NCBI GenBank assembly: GCA_963662965.1
Contig: OY759970.1
Span: forward strand, 3,658,001 to 3,722,000
DNA length: 64,000 nucleotides
Direction of reading: 5' to 3'
Origin: DTWD01 sp963662965
Lineage (GTDB): Bacteria; Acidobacteriota; Vicinamibacteria; Vicinamibacterales; UBA8438
Part shown: one piece after another, positions 9,135-17,502 of the stretch
Layout of the letters: every line of letters starts with the position of its first letter
Position numbering within the stretch: the first letter of the stretch is position 1
The notes under the pieces: generated by a model
Seen by the model: the letters and a program-made list of their open reading frames with translations, nothing else
Told to the model about the DNA's origin: nothing
Databases searched by the model: none
Program-made: the position numbers and the translations under genes

Positions 9135-9273
9135 ATTAAACATTTATGTTAATTAATGGATCGCTTGACAAGGTGTATGGAACCTTTTATTACTGTAAAA
9201 GTGCTATTTAGACATGTTCTTGAGATCAAAATAGATACATAAATGTTGAGTATAACGCTAGCGTCAACATTTA
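9135..9273. promoter_or_regulatory. AT-rich region with inverted repeats upstream of glnK
   Basis: A markedly AT-rich stretch in an otherwise GC-rich window. TAAATGTTGA (9240-9249) and TCAACATTTA (9264-9273) form a perfect 10-bp inverted repeat with a 14-nt spacer. A third related site, TTAAACATTTATGTTAA, lies at about 9136-9152. These look like operator half-sites for an unidentified regulator, 140-280 nt before glnK. Confidence 0.45.
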
Positions 9274-9359
9274 CGTAGTACATCAGGTGCCTGCGAAACC
9301 TGCCCAACGCGAAACACCAATGTTTTCGGGCGCTGCTGGCTGCAACCGTTGCGGTGAGG

Positions 9360-9376
9360 TTGGCCTGCGTCTTGCT
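9360..9376 (+). promoter_or_regulatory. Sigma-54 (RpoN) promoter of glnK-amtB
   Basis: TTGGCCTGCGTCTTGCT has GG and GC exactly 10 nt apart, the invariant -24/-12 spacing, and keeps TTGGC and TTGCT; only the consensus AC after TGGC differs. Transcription would start near 9388. A strong ribosome site GGAGGA at 9401-9406 precedes ATG 9412. Nitrogen-regulated glnK operons are classically RpoN-dependent. Confidence 0.65.
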
Positions 9377-9411
9377 ACTCCTACCAACCAAACCGTTAGC
9401 GGAGGACAGGA

Positions 9412-9750
9412 ATGAAACTCATTGCGGCGATCATCAAGCCTCACATGCTCGACGGCGTGCGTGACGCGCTATCGAAGTCCGGCATTCAAGGCCTGACAGT
9501 CACGGAGGTCAAAGGGTTTGGTCGACAGAAGGGACACACCGAGATCTATCGAGGTGCCGAGTATTCTGTCGACTTCGTGCCCAAGATCAAGATCGAGGTT
9601 GTGACCGACGATCCGCAGATCGACTCGGTGATCGCCGCGATCACCGAGTCCGCCCGCACAGGCGAGATCGGCGACGGCAAGATCTTCGTCAGCGACGTGA
9701 GCGAGGCCATCCGTATCAGGACTGGTGAGGCTGGGGTTGCGGCCCTTTAA
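9412..9750 (+). CDS. glnK: Nitrogen regulatory protein P-II
   Basis: 112-residue P-II signal protein that senses 2-oxoglutarate and ATP/ADP and gates the ammonium channel. Starts MKLIAAIIKPHMLDGVRDAL. T-loop is FGRQKGHTEIYRGAEYSVDF, with Y51, the uridylylation site, conserved. The B-loop GEIGDGKIFV and C-loop IRIRTGE are typical. Strong ribosome site GGAGGA, 24-nt gap to amtB, so the pair is an operon as in most bacteria. Intact and probably regulated by RpoN and by the palindromic sites upstream. Confidence 0.95.
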   Translation: MKLIAAIIKPHMLDGVRDALSKSGIQGLTVTEVKGFGRQKGHTEIYRGAEYSVDFVPKIKIEVVTDDPQIDSVIAAITESARTGEIGDGKIFVSDVSEAIRIRTGEAGVAAL

Positions 9751-9774
9751 GAGCCAGAGAATGAGGAGCACGCT

Positions 9775-11106
9775 ATGAAGAATGGGTTGCGTAACTCGAT
9801 CGCCCGCTGTGCCGTGCTCGCTGTCTTCCTCCTCGTGCTGGCGCCGCAGGTCGCCTTCGGACAGGAGGAAGAGGCGGGCGTGGTGTCGCTTGAGATGTTC
9901 ACGGTCAACAACACGTGGATGCTCGTCGCCGCGTTCCTCGTGTTCATCATGCACCTCGGCTTTGCGTGTTTGGAGTCCGGGCTGACACAGGCGAAGAACA
10001 CCGTCAACATCCTTTTCAAGAACATCTCCATCGTCGCCATCGGCCTGCTGACCTACGCAGTCGTCGGATTCAACCTCATGTATCCGGGCGACTTTGCCCT
10101 CGAGGGAGTCTTTGGGTTTGCAGGCTTCGGACTGGACCCGGGGGTGGATGGCAACACCGTCGCCTACGCCGACGGCGCCTATACGTATTGGACCGATTTC
10201 ATCTTCCAAGCCATGTTCGCGGCGACCGCCGCCACCATCGTCTCCGGAGCCGTGGCGGAGCGCATCAAGCTTGCCCCCTTCCTCGCCTTCACGAGCATCT
10301 ACGTGGCGCTGGTGTACCCCATTACCGGCTCCTGGAAATGGGGCGGAGGGTGGTTGGACGCGATGGGCTTCTACGATTTTGCTGGCTCCACCCTCGTGCA
10401 CTCGGTCGGCGGGTGGGGAGCGCTCGCAGGAATTATCGTCCTAGGCCCCAGGCTCGGAAAGTACGTCGGTGGGCGAGTCAAAGCCATCGCGGGTCACAAC
10501 ATGCCCCTCGCGACGATCGGCGTCTTCCTGCTCTGGCTGGGATGGTACGGCTTCAACGGTGGGTCGGTCCTGAGTGCCGATCCGGAGCTGGTCTCGCTGG
10601 TCTTCGTGACGACCTCGCTTGCCGCCGCGGCCGGCGTCGCCGGCGCCATGGTCACCTCGTGGACCCTCCAACACAAACCCGACCTCAGCATGGTGCTAAA
10701 CGGTGCGCTGGCCGGCCTCGTCGGCATCACGGCGGGTGCTGACGTCGTCAGTGTCAACGCCGCCATGCTCATCGGGTTCATCGCTGGAATCATCGTGGTC
10801 GGCGCCGTGCTCCTCATCGATCGGGTGCACATCGACGACCCTGTTGGAGCGGTCTCCGTCCATCTCGTCTGTGGCATCTGGGGCACCATGGCGGTCGGGA
10901 TCTTCAGCGCCGACCATTCGTTTGTCACACAAGCCATCGGCGTACTCGCCTACGGTGCCGTCTGCTTCCCCGCAGCCCTGGGCATCTTCTTCGCACTGAA
11001 GCAGACCGTGGGATTACGGGTCAGCAAGGAAGAGGAAAACATCGGTCTCGATGTGGGCGAGCATGGGATGGAAGCGTACGGCGGCTTCCAGATGGTCAAT
11101 CGGTAG
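9775..11106 (+). CDS. amtB: Ammonium transporter
   Basis: 443-residue Amt/MEP/Rh channel for ammonium uptake across the inner membrane. Residues 1-29 are a signal peptide (VLAVFLLVLAPQVAFGQ). Then come 11 predicted helices, starting NNTWMLVAAFLVFIMHLGFA. The Amt signature region is present: DFAGSTLVHSVGGWGALAG includes the first pore histidine, and the second lies in DPVGAVSVHLVCGIWGT. The Phe-gate region and MAVGIFS follow. The C-terminus (EEENIGLDVGEHGMEAYGGF) carries the conserved regulatory tail that binds GlnK. Sits directly after glnK. Confidence 0.95.
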   Translation: MKNGLRNSIARCAVLAVFLLVLAPQVAFGQEEEAGVVSLEMFTVNNTWMLVAAFLVFIMHLGFACLESGLTQAKNTVNILFKNISIVAIGLLTYAVVGFNLMYPGDFALEGVFGFAGFGLDPGVDGNTVAYADGAYTYWTDFIFQAMFAATAATIVSGAVAERIKLAPFLAFTSIYVALVYPITGSWKWGGGWLDAMGFYDFAGSTLVHSVGGWGALAGIIVLGPRLGKYVGGRVKAIAGHNMPLATIGVFLLWLGWYGFNGGSVLSADPELVSLVFVTTSLAAAAGVAGAMVTSWTLQHKPDLSMVLNGALAGLVGITAGADVVSVNAAMLIGFIAGIIVVGAVLLIDRVHIDDPVGAVSVHLVCGIWGTMAVGIFSADHSFVTQAIGVLAYGAVCFPAALGIFFALKQTVGLRVSKEEENIGLDVGEHGMEAYGGFQMVNR

Positions 11107-11176
11107 GGGTGCGCCTCACAATCCATATCTTTAGGGAATCAACTCGGTGCGTAACAGCCGGATACGGAGGATGACG

Positions 11177-11932
11177 ATGTCGTTGATGCGAACGCTGGAT
11201 CGCGTTGGAGTGGGAGTGGTGTCGGTCGTGAGGCTCTCGATGGATCGTATGTCCAGAAAACAGATGAGAAAGATCGGCATGGCGACTCTCGCGGTCGCGC
11301 TCCTTGCGCCTCTCGGAGCCGACGCCCAAGAGGCCGAGGTTACCGCCAATGCGGGCTTTGTGAGCCAGTACTTCTATCGCGGGATCCTACAGAAGACGTC
11401 GTCCGCGAGCGCAGGTTTGGACCTGGGCTACGGAGCCCTGTCTCTGGGCACATGGCTTGCGGACGTCGGAGAAGGCGTCGAGGTCGATTTCTTCGGCAGT
11501 GTCGGAGCCGACGTGGGAGAGGTGAGTCTGAGCGTCGGAGGGACCGCCTACCTGTACACGGGTCAGTTCGACGACACCTATCTCGAGGCCAATCTCGGCG
11601 CCGGATACGGCCCTTTGAGCGTCGAGTTTTCGATCGGCCAGTATGATTCGCCGCCCGAGGGAGGGGCTGTTGGCGACAAGCAGGATTATTGGTTCCTCGG
11701 CGTCACGGCGGAGCACGAGGGATTCTATGGCACGGTCGGGACCTTCGGACATGACTTCGATGGAGCCTACGGGGAGGTCGGGTACGGCTTCTCGGCGGCG
11801 GAGCTCGACTTCACGATCTCAGGGATCCTGAGCGATTCGGATCTTTCTGGCCTGGTGGAAGGGCCAGACGACAACCCGACGTCCGGGGTCACCCTGGTGT
11901 TCGGCGTAAGCAAGACGTTCGGTCTCAACTAA
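11177..11932 (+). CDS. TorF-family putative porin
   Basis: 251-residue outer-membrane barrel of the TorF/Gcw_chp family, which often follows glnK-amtB. An atypical basic N-terminus precedes the signal peptide core (MATLAVALLAPLGADAQ, cleavage after DAQ). The first strand reads VTANAGFVSQYFYRGILQ, the diagnostic start of the family, and the protein ends VTLVFGVSKTFGLN with a near-terminal aromatic. I chose ATG 11177 because GGAGG at 11166-11170 lies 6 nt upstream; ATG starts nearer the signal peptide (such as MRKIGMATL) are possible. Probably passes small solutes, perhaps nitrogen compounds. Confidence 0.75.
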   Translation: MSLMRTLDRVGVGVVSVVRLSMDRMSRKQMRKIGMATLAVALLAPLGADAQEAEVTANAGFVSQYFYRGILQKTSSASAGLDLGYGALSLGTWLADVGEGVEVDFFGSVGADVGEVSLSVGGTAYLYTGQFDDTYLEANLGAGYGPLSVEFSIGQYDSPPEGGAVGDKQDYWFLGVTAEHEGFYGTVGTFGHDFDGAYGEVGYGFSAAELDFTISGILSDSDLSGLVEGPDDNPTSGVTLVFGVSKTFGLN

Positions 11933-12023
11933 CAAACGGCGACGCCCTCAAGTCGATCAACGGGAACGACGACGTCGTCGTGACGAGTCTCGCCCGTCGC
12001 TTTCCTCCTTGGCGCTGGGCAGC

Positions 12024-12050
12024 GGGAGCCGAGGTCGATCCTCGGCTCCC
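12024..12050 (+). terminator. Hairpin downstream of the glnK-amtB-porin operon
   Basis: A perfect 11-bp stem, GGGAGCCGAGG and CCTCGGCTCCC, with loop TCGAT, lies 92 nt after the porin stop. No U-tract follows, so it is either a weak intrinsic terminator or an RNA-stabilising 3' hairpin. Confidence 0.6.
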
Positions 12051-12140
12051 GTGCCACTCTCGAACCGCTGACCCAATCGAGTGTCATCAGGTGAACAAGC
12101 GTGAAATCTTGATAAGATACGTCGGCTGGGCTCAACTGTC

Positions 12141-12306
12141 GGTGCTTCCGTCATCAAGTGTTGGTGAAGAGAGCTTAAGCCCTAATCATCCAGATACTTC
12201 CAGCCGATTTTGACGCTGGCACCTCTCTGGCACTGAATATCTAGTCTAAGCGGTTTGGTTAGAACGAGATAAGGGCGGGGTAGCAACAGTTGATGGCGGA
12301 AGCACC
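12141..12306. mobile_element. MITE-like element (166 bp) with IS1-like ends
   Basis: Left end GGTGCTTCCGTCATCAAGTG and right end, in complement, GGTGCTTCCGCCATCAACTG are near-identical inverted repeats enclosing a non-coding 166-bp segment. The same terminus (GGTGCTTCCGCAATCAACTG) starts the transposase fragment ending at 18797. A related form bounds the IS1-like element at 33237. The right end interrupts the kinase gene after LIDQLYG and supplies its present stop codon at 12259. No clear target duplication. Confidence 0.6.
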
Positions 12307-14313
12307 GTACAACTGGTCTATGAGGCGCTCGAGAAACCCTGCGTTGATTCGATCGCCGCCGGCAGTGACGCCGCCCACCAGTGACCGTTCGTTGAGGCTA
12401 ATGAACCGGACATACGATTCGGCAATTACACCCTCATTTTCAAGAAAATCTCCGAGCACACTCGTTAACGGGGTGTCCGCCCCACGACGTGATTCAACCC
12501 CAGCGATCCATTCCAGAAGACGACCATCGTTGATCGCCAGGAGATGAACAATGTCTTCATCAGGCGGGCCTTGTAAGAACGGGCCAAGAAAATCATCGAG
12601 AAGCTCGTCGGCGGAGCGCCCCTGCCAGGCCGCAGAACCATCAAGGTTCATCCGCACCAGAGGACCATCTTCGATGCTTCCTTCAAGAACACGCTCCGAG
12701 GACGAATGCCTGCCTAGCCCGAGTTCATTGGCTAGGTGTTGCAGCAGAGCTGTCTTTCCATCGCCAGCATTTCCACAAAGCACAACAAGACGGGCACGCC
12801 TCTCCCGGATGTCCTGGCTCAGTGTCTCCTCTAATCTTGTCCGAACGTAGGTCTGTGCCGAGAAGTCTGAATCAAGGCCGCGAGTCTCGCGGTTCCCCCA
12901 ACGCGAACCCGGATATGATTGAAGTAATGAAAGCAACCAGTCGACTCGTTCCTCGCGGAGAATAGGCTGTACCGCCACCGCGACCGAATCGCCTTCTGGC
13001 TCCTCTACTGCCCCTGCTTGTCTGGCACCAGATGATTCAGTCCCACGCACATCGGCCCTGAGAGCCGCCAACGCGGCACCCGCCGACTCAAATCGTTGAG
13101 TCGGGTCGCGGTGAGTGGCTCTGTCCATGAAAGTGACCAGCGCGGGGTGATTGTCCCGATCCACTCCTTCCCAGTTCAGGCCACGTTCTTTCGATAGTGC
13201 GCCGCCGTACTGAAAGGGCCCTTTCTCAAAAACCACCTGGAAGAAGCTGGCTGCGAGAGCGAAGAAGTCATCCGACGGTGCAGCGGGGCGCTTGTCCCGA
13301 AAAGATGGCGAGCAGTAAGGGACCGTGCCTGGAGCGAAAATCGGGTCGCCAATCCTAGCTGCAAAGTCGTAGTCCGTGAGAACGAGATCACCCCCTGAGA
13401 CAATCATGTTGCGGGGACTCACATCACCGTGAACCAAACCGTTACGGTGAAGCACATCCAGCGCCTCACACATGACAGTCAGCCACCGAAGTGCCAGCGC
13501 CTCACTGGACGGCTCCTGTTGCTCTTCAGCCAGAAGCGGAAAGACCCCAGTAAACGCTCCCAGTGGCGAGCCCTCGACCCAGGTCATCAAGGAGATGAAC
13601 CCGTTTTCTTGCCATTCTTGTGCCACCTCGAAGATGGCGGAGAGCGCAGCGTGGCGTGCAAGGTGCGAGCGAGCCAGACTGTAGGCCTTCAAGACTCGGT
13701 TGCCCGCGTCTGAGCCATGTCCGACCTTGGCTACGTACGTTCCCAGCTCTTCCTTCGTAGAGCGGTCGATCTCAATTACCTTGTACGTGGCCCCGACTCC
13801 ACCTGACCCAAGTCGCGTGACGATTCGATAGTCCCGATCCCGGAAACGTACCATCTGGTCCTCCGTCCAGAAACGGGCTGGCGGTGGAGCAGGAGCAGGG
13901 ACCGATTCGCCCAGTAATTCAGAAAGCGAGGTCTCGAGAGCATCTAGCTTGCAGCGCTCTGCTGGCTCTTCTGCTATCCCAGCAGACAGGAGGTGGCTGG
14001 CCCGAATGCTTGAGCCGTCAGTTCTCTCTGAGAACACCGTGCCTAGACAGGCGCATAGCGAGTACACGTCCGACCGCTGATCGGCCGCTGCTAACCCCTG
14101 TGTCCGAACCTCTGGTGCAGTCATTTCCTCCCACCCAGTGGAGGGCGCGCTGGCAGAAGCGACGGTTATTCCCGAGGGGATGCGACTTCGCTCAAAGCCA
14201 GTAAGGATTGGTGAGTTGTCGTGTTTCACCAGGAGCGTTTGCGGTGTGAGGTTTCGATGAACCATAGGCTCCTCGTCCGAGCCCGCGTCGTGCAATTCTT
14301 GAAGGGCTTTGAC
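12307..14313 (-). pseudogene. PglW/MAD6-like double kinase-ATPase, truncated at both ends
   Basis: The 669 remaining codons show three modules. The first is the C-lobe of a degenerate kinase (VHRNLTPQTLLV near residue 18, RSDVYSL near 80). The second is a full kinase: glycine loop RLGSGGVGATYKV at 167-179, lysine in YVAK at 193-196, catalytic HGDVSPRN at 295-302, DYD at 314-316. The third is a P-loop NTPase with CGNAGDGKTALLQH at 513-526. This layout resembles phage-defence kinases of the BREX PglW or MADS MAD6 type; that is inference. IS6 cuts the N-terminus at 14313 and the MITE cuts the C-terminus at 12306. Confidence 0.6.
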
Positions 14314-15144
14314 GGTTGTGTTGCAACTGTGGCCGACGGCGGCTGGTAACCTGAAGAGATCATGAAAAAGGCAATCCGCCCGGCGATGTTCAAGTGGCGA
14401 CAAACGGAGCCCGGGCTGATTCTGTGCGCCGTACGCTGGTACCTTCGGTACTCGCTCTCGTTCCGCGATGTCGAAGAGCTGCTCCGCGAGCGCGGCCTGG
14501 AGGCGGACCACACGACCATCTGGCGCTGGGTCCAGCGCTACGGCCCCGAACTGGAGGAGCGGCTGCGCCGTCATCTCAAGCCCACCAATAAGTCCTGGCG
14601 TGTCGATGAGACCTACGTTCGTGTCAAGGGGCGCTGGTGCTACCTCTACCGGGCCCTCGATTCCACCGGCGCCACGATCGACTTCGTGCTCTCGGTGTGG
14701 CGCGATGCCGGGGCGGCCAGACGCCTGTTCCGCAAGGCGTTGACTGATCCGTCGCATCCTCAGCCCCGTGTCATCAATACTGACCAGGCACGCCTCTACG
14801 GCTCGGCGATTTCAGGGCTGAAAAAGGAAGGCATCCTGCGACGCCGTTGTCGCCACCGGCCAGTCCAATACTTGAACAACATCGTGGAGCAGGACCATCG
14901 AGCGATCAAACGACGCGTGAAAGCGAAGCAGTGGTTTCGCGAGTTTCAGGCGGCGCGGCGAACGATCCAGGGCTACGAGGCCATACACATGATCCGAAAG
15001 GGACAGGCGAGGTGGGTGAGCGGTTCGGACGTTCGGCGACAGATTCAGTTCCTCCACAGGCTGTTTGAGCTGGCGGCATGAAACGACACTCGGCCGACTC
15101 GACCAATCGCTCTCTTGCCGCTTTTGAAAAGTTGCAACACATCC
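14314..15144 (+). mobile_element. IS6-family element
   Basis: Ends are GGTTGTGTTGCAACT at 14314 and, in complement, GGATGTGTTGCAACT at 15144; the TGTTGCAA core is typical of IS6. Flanks differ (left GCTTTGAC, right CTCCCAAT), so there is no target duplication. IS6 elements form cointegrates and adjacent deletions. That fits its position between a kinase gene missing its 5' end and a DUF4041 gene missing its 5' end. Confidence 0.85.
14362..15081 (+). CDS. IS6-family transposase
   Basis: 239 residues, the usual length. N-terminal helix-turn-helix (LSFRDVEELLRERGLEADHT, TIWRWVQRYGPEL), then the DDE core: D in WRVDETYVRVKGRW, D in VINTDQARLY, E in NNIVEQDHRAIKRRV. Ends FLHRLFELAA. Frame intact and probably active. 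The long antisense frame through it does not belong to the kinase gene. Confidence 0.92.
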   Translation: MKKAIRPAMFKWRQTEPGLILCAVRWYLRYSLSFRDVEELLRERGLEADHTTIWRWVQRYGPELEERLRRHLKPTNKSWRVDETYVRVKGRWCYLYRALDSTGATIDFVLSVWRDAGAARRLFRKALTDPSHPQPRVINTDQARLYGSAISGLKKEGILRRRCRHRPVQYLNNIVEQDHRAIKRRVKAKQWFREFQAARRTIQGYEAIHMIRKGQARWVSGSDVRRQIQFLHRLFELAA

Positions 15145-15447
15145 CTCCCAATTGATGTTGCGTGCGTTCAATGGTGATTGCGATGCGGCAATCGGCAGGG
15201 TTAGGTACGACAACGTTGCAAGGGTCGAAAAGCGTATCGGCAATGCCTTCGAGGCTATCAACAAACTAGGAGCGACGAAGAGAATCGCTATTACCGAAGA
15301 GTATCTTCAGAAGAGAGTGATGGAGCTACATCTCGTGCATGAACACCGCGAGAAGCTTTATCAGGAAAAAGAAGAACAGAGAGAACACCGAGAGCGGATG
15401 CGTGAAGAACAGAAGGCAGAGAAGGAAATCGAAAAGGCGCGCCGTGA
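15145..15447 (+). pseudogene. DUF4041/GIY-YIG gene, 5' portion (split by IS256)
   Basis: The frame is open from the IS6 border: SQLMLRAFNGDCDAAIGRVR, then EAINKLGATKRIAIT and a charged coiled coil (LYQEKEEQREHRERMREEQK). This is the DUF4041 region. The true N-terminus is lost to IS6. At 15447 the IS256 element interrupts a codon; the frame resumes at 16883/16891 after one copy of the 8-bp duplication. The junction restores EKARRDAEEEEQRY. Confidence 0.75.
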
Positions 15448-16882
15448 GGGGATGTCCCGTGCGCTGTTGAAATTCAACGGCGGCTCGGTTCACGACTACG
15501 CGACCATCGCTGACGATTCCCCGAGACCCAGCCGCGCGTCACGCGCCCGGAGGGCGGCGACGAGCGCCGGCATATTTTGACATCCTTTGACCCGGCGGAA
15601 CCCCTTCGCGGCTTCGAGCACGCCGGCGGCCACCCACCGCAGCACCATCGTCCCACCGCGCCAGCGTTTCACATTGCGCTTCACATGGCGCGTGCGGCTG
15701 AGCAGACTCTCGATGGCGTTCGTGGTGGCGAGCGATCGTTGGAGGCGTTCCGACAGGCCCAAGCCGAGCACGGTCAGCGTCTCGTCGAGGCCTTCTCGGA
15801 CGCTCGCGGCCGCACTCGGGTGGTCGGTGTCCAAGCGGCGAGCCAGGTCCTGCAGCAGTCGTTTCGCCGTCTTGACGGTGGCGTTCGTGTAGGCGCGGGT
15901 AAGGATTGCCTTCACCCACGGACGTTGTGCCTCGGGGAGATGCTCCAGGATGTTCCGGCCCTTGTGCACTTGACACCGCTGCACCACGGCGGCCCGGCCG
16001 AACGTCTGGGTCACCGCCGTCTCGAGGGCCTTCGCCCCATCGACGATCACCAGGAGGCTCCGGTCGGTGCGCAGCCCGCGACTCGCAAGATTGGTCAACA
16101 GGCCCTGACAGACCGTCGCATTCTCCGTGGCTCCTTCCCAGAGGCCGAGCGGGTGTTTGGTCCCCGTTGTGTCGATGCCCAGCGCCACCACGATACAGTG
16201 CCCGCCGACCTGGACCCCATCGATCAGCAGCACCGCCAGGTCCAGCGCGTCGAGCGGTGTCGCGCGCCACGCGTCCAGCTGCGCCTGGGTCTGCGCCACA
16301 AAGCGTCGACTGACCGCACTCTTGCTGGTGCCCCGCGTCGTGATGTTCGCGCCCAGCGGTTCGAGACTCCGCGCATATTGGCGGGTCGCCACGCCGATGA
16401 GCATCTGGTCGACGACGCGCCGGTTCAGCGGGTCCGCGTCCGTGAACGCCTGGGCCGTGGGCAGCGGCACCTCCATGCCGTCGCGCCGCACTCGGGGCCG
16501 ACGGATCGCGACTTTATGCCCGCCCAGGACGACTTGGCTCGGAGCATGGCCGGCGCGATACGCGTGCCGGGCCGGCTGATGCGCATACCGGGGGCCACAC
16601 ACGGCAGCCCGATCTTCTTCGAGCATCGCCTCGAGCACCCGTAAGCCAGACGCGATGACCAGCTCCTGCAGCTCGGCCTGTGCATCGATGAGGATGTCAA
16701 CCAACGGCAAGTGGCGCGACGCCGGGGATGCCGATTGGCGACGACGAGGGACTGTGTGAGACTGCTTCTTCATGGCGGCTCCTTTGCTGGGAGGCTTTCA
16801 CCTCGGTTTAGTCACCGGTCGTATAGCACGACCAGTGAAGGAGCCGCCGCTTCAAATTTCAACAGCTACTGGGACATCCCCC
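15448..16882 (-). mobile_element. IS256-family element with 8-bp target duplication
   Basis: Termini are GGGGATGTCCC on both sides (perfect 11 bp), followed by further similarity (CTGTTGAAATT, GGCGGCTC). The 8-bp duplication CGCCGTGA lies at 15440-15447 and 16883-16890. Length 1435 bp with one transposase. Clean structure indicates a recent insertion. Confidence 0.95.
15496..16773 (-). CDS. IS256-family (mutator type) transposase
   Basis: 425 residues. Mutator motifs: first D in LDLAVLLIDGVQVGGHCIVV, second D in LLVIVDGAKALETAV, the C/H motif in VVQRCQVHKGRNILEHLP, and E in LATTNAIESLLSRTRHVKRN. Frame intact. About 1/3 residue identity is apparent to the second IS256 transposase at 35459-36793, so the two belong to different subgroups. 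Confidence 0.93.
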   Translation of the reverse strand: MKKQSHTVPRRRQSASPASRHLPLVDILIDAQAELQELVIASGLRVLEAMLEEDRAAVCGPRYAHQPARHAYRAGHAPSQVVLGGHKVAIRRPRVRRDGMEVPLPTAQAFTDADPLNRRVVDQMLIGVATRQYARSLEPLGANITTRGTSKSAVSRRFVAQTQAQLDAWRATPLDALDLAVLLIDGVQVGGHCIVVALGIDTTGTKHPLGLWEGATENATVCQGLLTNLASRGLRTDRSLLVIVDGAKALETAVTQTFGRAAVVQRCQVHKGRNILEHLPEAQRPWVKAILTRAYTNATVKTAKRLLQDLARRLDTDHPSAAASVREGLDETLTVLGLGLSERLQRSLATTNAIESLLSRTRHVKRNVKRWRGGTMVLRWVAAGVLEAAKGFRRVKGCQNMPALVAALRARDARLGLGESSAMVA

Positions 16883-16890
16883 GCCGTGAT

Positions 16891-17445
16891 GCAGAAGAAG
16901 AAGAACAACGCTACGCCAAGTCATTGGAGGAGGCACGGGCTAAATTAGCCAAAGCCACAGGTGCTCAGGTTGAAAAACTTGAAGGCCTCGTGCAGAAGCT
17001 GGAACAAGAGCTCGCGGTAGCGATCGACAGGAAGGCTAAGAGCATGGCGCGCGCCCAGCTCACGACGTCGGGGCACGTCTACGTGCTGTCGAACGTCGGT
17101 TCCTTTGGCGAGGGCATCTACAAGCTCGGAATGACAAGGAGACTCGAACCACTTGAGCGGGTGAATGAGTTGGGCGATGCGTCGGTCCCGTTTGGGTTTG
17201 ACGTTCACGCAATGATCTACTCCGAAGATGCTCCGAGACTTGAGAACGCCTTGCACGAAGAGTTCGCCGGTCGTAGGGTCAATCGCATCAACCTCCGTCG
17301 CGAGTACTTCCGCGTCACTCTTGACGAAATAATGGCGGCAGTCGAAAGGCAGCACGGCACCGTAACTTTTGTGACCAACTCTGAGGCAGAGGAGTTCCGC
17401 AAGTCCAGCGCCATCCGTGTCGATGAACAATCAAGCGCCATATGA
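16891..17445 (+). pseudogene. DUF4041/GIY-YIG gene, 3' portion
   Basis: Continues the gene at 15145 after the IS256. A coiled coil (LEEARAKLAKATGAQVEKLE) leads into a T5orf172/GIY-YIG domain: GHVYVLSNVGSFGEGIYKLG, MTRRLEPLERVNELGDASVP, then HAMIYSEDAPRLENALHEEF and RRVNRINLRREYFRV. GIY-YIG proteins of this layout are often found near restriction and defence genes and are likely nucleases. Stop at 17443-17445 looks native. Split and lacking its N-terminus, it is probably inactive. Confidence 0.75.
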
Positions 17446-17502
17446 TTCGCTGCGCACACTGAAAACGGACTCTAGTCCGGAAGTGCCGCAACGGCGTTCA
17501 TC

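Noticed and set aside
12259..14757. An 832-codon minus-strand frame as one kinase gene
   Set aside because: Codons above 14313 are antisense to the IS6 transposase, and those below 12307 lie inside the MITE-like element; only 12307-14313 is kinase sequence.
15440..16890. Two separate small genes, one on each side of the IS256
   Set aside because: The frames join exactly after removing the IS and one duplication, so they are one gene.
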